Shown here: piece by piece, positions 30,714 to 34,112 of the stretch
Numbering within the stretch: the stretch's first letter is position 1
Layout: the number at the start of each line of letters is the position of its first letter
DNA from: Actinomycetota bacterium
Lineage (GTDB): Bacteria; Actinomycetota; Actinomycetes; S36-B12
Assembly: GCA_017856385.1 (NCBI GenBank)
Contig: JAFMFD010000016.1
Coordinates: forward strand, 1-34,112
Direction: 5' to 3'
DNA: 34,112 nucleotides
Made by a program: the position numbers and the translations under genes
Notes under the pieces: generated by a model
The model's input: the letters and a program-made list of their open reading frames with translations, nothing else
Databases searched by the model: none
Told to the model about the DNA's origin: nothing

Positions 30714-32690
30714 TCAGGCGGGAACGGGCACGGGAGTCGTGATGGTTGTCCCGTTCCGCGTGACAGTCACGCCGTTCCCGTCGATCGTGACGGGCACCGC
30801 CTCGGCGCTGGTGCGCGGGACGAAGACGGTGACGAGCACCTCGGAGGACTTCCTCGGCTTCAGGGCGGCCTGGCGCGACACGACGGCTCCCGGCAGCCGC
30901 TCCCCCCACTGCCCGGTGAACCACCCGGCATTGGAGCCGCTCCCGGCGGCCTTGATGTCCCAGTTGCCGGGGCCGGACTTGTGGACGTCGAGGCGGGCGT
31001 CGCCGGTGCCGAGGGTCAGGACGTCGTTCTCGTAGCTGAGCGCGCCGATGCCCGGGGGCAGCTGCCACCGCTGGGTGACCTCGCGCGGCGGCTTGCCGCG
31101 CAGGGCCTTGCGCTTGCCGGGCAGCCGCTTCGCATCCGCGTAGTCGGCGACGATCACCGCGTCGACGGACCTCACATACACGGCGCAGCGCGTCACGGTG
31201 ACGCTCCCCCATGTGCGGTCGACGAGGCACGTGGTGTCGTTGCCGCCCTCGCGCCAGTCGGAGTTCGCGAACGACTTCAGCACGTTGCCCGACTTGGTGC
31301 GCGGCACGTTGCTGACGGTGAACGACGAGTGCGCGGGCCGAGACTTCATGAAGTAGCGCAGGGAGCTGCCGTTGTCATAGCGGTACGGCCCGGGATCGCC
31401 GATCCACTCGACCCCGCGGGAGAACAGGGTCATGCCGCCACCGTCGTCATGCGTATGCGCGGTGTCCGGACGCGAGGACGAGAAGCGCAGGGAGTAGAAG
31501 GTGTCGGGGCCGCCGGGCTGGGGCCGCCAGCCCGCCCTCCCGAACACGTAGCCGCCGTCGAACGTCGTGTAGACCGGGGTCGGGGGCGCTCCGGCCGCGC
31601 CGGACGAGCGGATCCAGTCGGCGCGCCAGTCGCCGACGCCGAAAGAGTCGCGCAGACCGCTGTTGACGGAGTCGCCGAGCGAGGTCAGCCGGAAGTCGGG
31701 ACGGAACGCCTGCGCGACGAACTGGTAGAGCAGGCCGCGCAGCTCGGTCACGGTGGCCGTCGACTGGCCGCAGTTCGCGCCCGCGCGCTCGGCGTCGGTC
31801 AGCAGCGCCTCCATGTAGGCGGCGTAGGCCGGGGACCCCTCGACGTCGCTGCCGTCCGGGTGCACCAGGCCGCGGGCGAGCGCCTCGATGTTCGCCCATG
31901 CCCGCGCGATGCCCGGGGGGTCCTGGACCCAGCAGTATGCGGCGAGCGCGCCGGTCTGCCGGATGAGGTCGGTGTTGTTCGTGCCGATGGCTGCGGTGCG
32001 GTTGGAGCGGAAGCCACGGATCATCGTCTGGGAGTCGCGCAGGGCCGCGTCGATGATCTTCTGGTCATTGAGCGTCTGCGCCGCGCAGACGAGGGTCTGC
32101 GTCCGAAGGCCGCCGTAGATCGACCCGTCGACCCAGTAGCCGCGGCCGGTCTGGTGGTCGTCGATCCAGTAGTAGAGCAGGTCGCGGAAGCGCTGCACCA
32201 TCGCCGGGTTCTGCGCGGTCACGCCCTGGTAGAGCAGCGGCAGGGCCCAGTCCAGGGAGTGCACGTGGCGGTCGCCGGAGGTGTCGGTGCCCGACTGCGG
32301 CCGCCAGTTTGGCCGCTCGGCCAGCTTGTAGGTGCCGCCCTTGCCCATGTCGACGGTGCCGGCCATGATCGCCCGCGCCTTGGCCCGCTGGGCACCGGGC
32401 TTGCGCTGCGGGAAGAGCGCGGTGCACCACGAGCCGAGGGACGTCGGCATCACCAGTGGGGCGGGAGCAGCCGGGGTGGGGGCGGACTCGGTCGGTGCGG
32501 GGGCCGCGGGGGTGGACGCCGAGGGCGCTGGGGTGGGTGACGGGGACGGGTCCTCAGACGGCGCCCGGAGGGGAAGGGCCTGCGCGGAGCCCAGGGGGGT
32601 GGCGAGCAGCGCCACCACGGCCAGCGCACCGGCCACCCAGCCGCCCCGACGGCGGTCACGTCCCATCTGCAACATCCGAACCATCATCAC
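30714..32690 (-). CDS. Secreted heparinase II/III-like polysaccharide lyase
   Basis: 658 residues. A basic start and hydrophobic WVAGALAVVALLATPLGSAQA form a signal peptide, followed by a 40-residue Pro/Ser/Thr/Ala linker (residues 45-80). Then comes a helical (alpha/alpha toroid) domain with RHVHSLDWALPLLY and WIDDHQTGRGYWVDG. The C-terminal beta-sandwich carries the hallmark RPDTAHTHDDGGGMTLFSRG, then DPGPYRYDNGSSLRYFMKSR and SSFTVSN. His-x-His-Asp-Asp is the expected catalytic/metal-site segment. It would cleave an acidic polysaccharide by beta-elimination outside the cell. Several ATGs (32690, 32687, 32675, 32666) compete for the start; no good ribosome-binding site decides. The HAD gene follows. 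Confidence 0.85.
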   Translation of the reverse strand: MMMVRMLQMGRDRRRGGWVAGALAVVALLATPLGSAQALPLRAPSEDPSPSPTPAPSASTPAAPAPTESAPTPAAPAPLVMPTSLGSWCTALFPQRKPGAQRAKARAIMAGTVDMGKGGTYKLAERPNWRPQSGTDTSGDRHVHSLDWALPLLYQGVTAQNPAMVQRFRDLLYYWIDDHQTGRGYWVDGSIYGGLRTQTLVCAAQTLNDQKIIDAALRDSQTMIRGFRSNRTAAIGTNNTDLIRQTGALAAYCWVQDPPGIARAWANIEALARGLVHPDGSDVEGSPAYAAYMEALLTDAERAGANCGQSTATVTELRGLLYQFVAQAFRPDFRLTSLGDSVNSGLRDSFGVGDWRADWIRSSGAAGAPPTPVYTTFDGGYVFGRAGWRPQPGGPDTFYSLRFSSSRPDTAHTHDDGGGMTLFSRGVEWIGDPGPYRYDNGSSLRYFMKSRPAHSSFTVSNVPRTKSGNVLKSFANSDWREGGNDTTCLVDRTWGSVTVTRCAVYVRSVDAVIVADYADAKRLPGKRKALRGKPPREVTQRWQLPPGIGALSYENDVLTLGTGDARLDVHKSGPGNWDIKAAGSGSNAGWFTGQWGERLPGAVVSRQAALKPRKSSEVLVTVFVPRTSAEAVPVTIDGNGVTVTRNGTTITTPVPVPA

Positions 32691-32738
32691 CCGAGCCCCG
32701 ACCCCGGGCCAAATCCACGCCCTCCCGGGCGCGCCGCG

Positions 32739-33638
32739 TCAGGCGTCGAGCCTCGCGAGCCGGCGCTCGGCCGCCTGCACCGACGGCGACGAGGGCCCGA
32801 GGGCGAGGGCCAGGCCCCCGAGCATGGCGCCCACCGCGGGCCGGACCACGGTGAGCGGGATGGTGGGCAGCTCCAGCAGGCGGCGGTGCTCGGCGGGCAG
32901 GGTCGCCACAGCCCCCGCGAACAGCAGGGCGTAGGCCGGCCGCCCGGCGACGGGGATGGGCGCATTGCGGATGAAGTCGACGGTCTCCAGGGCGGCCGCT
33001 CCCCCGCGCAGGTCCGGCCCGAAGTCGGCGATCTGCTGCTCGAGCTCCGAGACCGAGCGGGGGGCGTCGGTGACGCCGACGAGCTCGCCGGCCTTCGCCC
33101 ACTGGCGCACGTAGGCGTCCGGCCCGCCCGGGATCGGCCCACCCCACACGCGATGGGTCGCGAGGAACGAGTCGGTGAAGGCCACGTGCACCCACCGCAG
33201 CAGGTCCGGGTCCATCGCGGAGTAGGCGCGCTCGGTGCCGCGATCGTCGACGTAGGAGCCCGCCACCCGGCGGTGCATGCCGCGCACCCGCGCGCACTCC
33301 CGGTCCGCGGCCACGGTGTCGCCGAACGTGACGACCGTGAGCCACTGCGTGGTGCCGGCGAGTCGGCCGAGGCCGTCCTGCTGGTAGCGCGAGTGCTGCT
33401 GCACGCCCGCGAGCGCGCCGGGATGCAGTGCCTGCATGAGCAGGGCACGGATGCCGCCGATGATCGTCGGCAGGGAGCCGTGCACGAACCAGGGCGCGGA
33501 CTGCGGCCCGAAGTAGCCCTCGTCGATGCCGTCCGCCAGGCTGCGTGCCCACTCCGGGGCTCCCGACGGATCCCCCGAGACGACCTTGCGGAATCCGGCG
33601 GCCACGCGATCGCGCAGCGGGTCGAGGACGGCGGGCAC
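32739..33638 (-). CDS. MpaB/DUF2236-family oxygenase-like protein
   Basis: 299 residues of the DUF2236/MpaB family, which includes latex-clearing protein Lcp and other haem-binding oxygenase-like proteins. Hallmarks are RALLMQALHPGALAGVQQHS followed by RYQQD near residue 65-85 and LLRWVHVAFTDSFLATHRVW, which supply the histidines expected to bind haem. The start is GTG at 33638 with weak ribosome-binding context. It lies 48 bp upstream of the heparinase-like gene on the same strand. The substrate is unknown; oxidative cleavage or hydroxylation of a lipid or polyisoprenoid is a family-based guess. Confidence 0.88.
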   Translation of the reverse strand: MPAVLDPLRDRVAAGFRKVVSGDPSGAPEWARSLADGIDEGYFGPQSAPWFVHGSLPTIIGGIRALLMQALHPGALAGVQQHSRYQQDGLGRLAGTTQWLTVVTFGDTVAADRECARVRGMHRRVAGSYVDDRGTERAYSAMDPDLLRWVHVAFTDSFLATHRVWGGPIPGGPDAYVRQWAKAGELVGVTDAPRSVSELEQQIADFGPDLRGGAAALETVDFIRNAPIPVAGRPAYALLFAGAVATLPAEHRRLLELPTIPLTVVRPAVGAMLGGLALALGPSSPSVQAAERRLARLDA

Positions 33639-33710
33639 CTCGACAGACTGCCCGGGATCGCGACGGTCCGCATCCGCGGAGGCCCCGCCGCGACCGTGGC
33701 CTTCAGCACA

Positions 33711-33754
33711 GTGATGGCCCGCGCCCTCGAGGAGGAAGGGGCACGGGCCATCAC
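33711..33754 (-). terminator. Hairpin downstream of the HtrA-like gene
   Basis: Arms 33711-33726 and 33739-33754 are reverse complements over 16 bp with one mismatch, around a 12-nt loop. It lies 19 bp past the stop of the HtrA-like gene and before the MpaB-like gene; no T-tract. Confidence 0.55.
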
Positions 33755-33772
33755 GTCAGCGGGCCGCCTGCG

Positions 33773-34112
33773 TCAGGACTGGCTCCCGAGGGTGACGGGG
33801 ACCTCGAGGGTCTGCCCGCCGCGCTCGATCGTCAGCTCGATCGTGTCGCCGGGCGCCTGCGCCCGGATGGTCACGACGAGCTGCGTGGAGTCGGCCAGCA
33901 CGGTGCCGTTGGCCTTGATGATCACGTCGCCCTCCTGAAGGCCCGCCCGGTCGGCCGGGCCCTGGGCCGTCACCTCAGCCACGCGAGCACCGGGACCGGT
34001 GAACTCGGTGTCGAGGCTGACGCCGATGATCGGCGTCGTCGACGTGCCCGTCGCGAGGATCTCGTCGGTGATGCGCTTGGCGACGTCGATCGGGATCGCG
34101 AAGCCCAGGCCG
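33773..34112 (-). CDS. HtrA/DegQ-type serine protease, C-terminal part
   Basis: The frame reads in from the window edge and gives about 112 residues. It begins GLGFAIPIDVAKRITDEIL, the end of a trypsin-like HtrA domain, then a PDZ domain (PIIGVSLDT, VTAQGPADRAGLQEGDVIIK, LVVTIRAQAPGDTIELTIER) and ends PVTLGSQS. The catalytic His-Asp-Ser lie upstream outside the window. HtrA proteins are usually membrane-anchored, extracytoplasmic proteases or chaperones for misfolded exported proteins. An internal ATG at 33982 is not the start. A hairpin follows the stop. Confidence 0.9.
   Translation of the reverse strand, partial: GLGFAIPIDVAKRITDEILATGTSTTPIIGVSLDTEFTGPGARVAEVTAQGPADRAGLQEGDVIIKANGTVLADSTQLVVTIRAQAPGDTIELTIERGGQTLEVPVTLGSQS

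Overview
The window reads as chromosomal DNA of a high-GC actinomycete. Codon third positions are overwhelmingly G/C, GTG starts are common (one likely TTG), and genes are tightly packed with ATGA/GTGA/TGATG overlaps. Several genes have a TANNNT -10 box 6-7 nt before the start codon with no Shine-Dalgarno, the leaderless pattern familiar in Actinomycetota. The fused mutase IcmF, a luciferase-like oxidoreductase, paired TetR genes and an MpaB-like protein fit this. I cannot name the genus. I saw no rRNA, tRNA, CRISPR array, transposase or phage gene.

Region 1 (1-18.8 kb) is a CoA-thioester catabolic island. It opens with a cut SDR and a divergent, translationally coupled operon (adrenodoxin-type ferredoxin, SnoaL-like protein, SDR, HAD phosphatase). 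An opposing operon follows (acyl-CoA ligase, LLM oxidoreductase, SnoaL-like protein), then an ACAD10/11-type acyl-CoA dehydrogenase and two head-to-head paralogous TetR regulators. Next come icmF, a MarR regulator and a 3-hydroxyacyl-CoA dehydrogenase, closed by a very long hairpin. A leftward group carries an enoyl-CoA hydratase-like protein, two SDRs and a 3-hydroxyisobutyryl-CoA hydrolase. A KstD-like flavoprotein ends the region. Together these can activate an acid as its CoA ester, dehydrogenate, hydrate, oxidise and rearrange its carbon skeleton, and drain an isobutyryl/3-hydroxyisobutyryl branch. The substrate is not evident.

Region 2 (18.7-24.1 kb) is mixed accessory DNA: a putative SET-domain (SETD/RuBisCO-LSMT-like) protein next to an ACAD10/LvaA-like kinase, a peroxiredoxin, an ATP-grasp enzyme coupled to a lipoprotein, an RHH-DUF433/PIN-like toxin-antitoxin pair with a perfect inverted repeat at its promoter, a 46-residue single-span membrane protein and the 3' remnant of a PIN toxin gene.

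Region 3 (24.1-27.9 kb) is a small sugar locus: rpiB, an FGGY kinase and a DTE-type ketose 3-epimerase in one operon, with a ribokinase-like gene divergent across a GC-rich palindrome.

Region 4 (28-34.1 kb) is largely exported or surface-associated: a secreted protein with eight nearly identical 53-residue Asp-box blades and InlB-like modules, a HAD protein downstream of a secreted heparinase II/III-like lyase, an MpaB-like haem protein, and the C-terminal end of an HtrA-type protease at the window edge.
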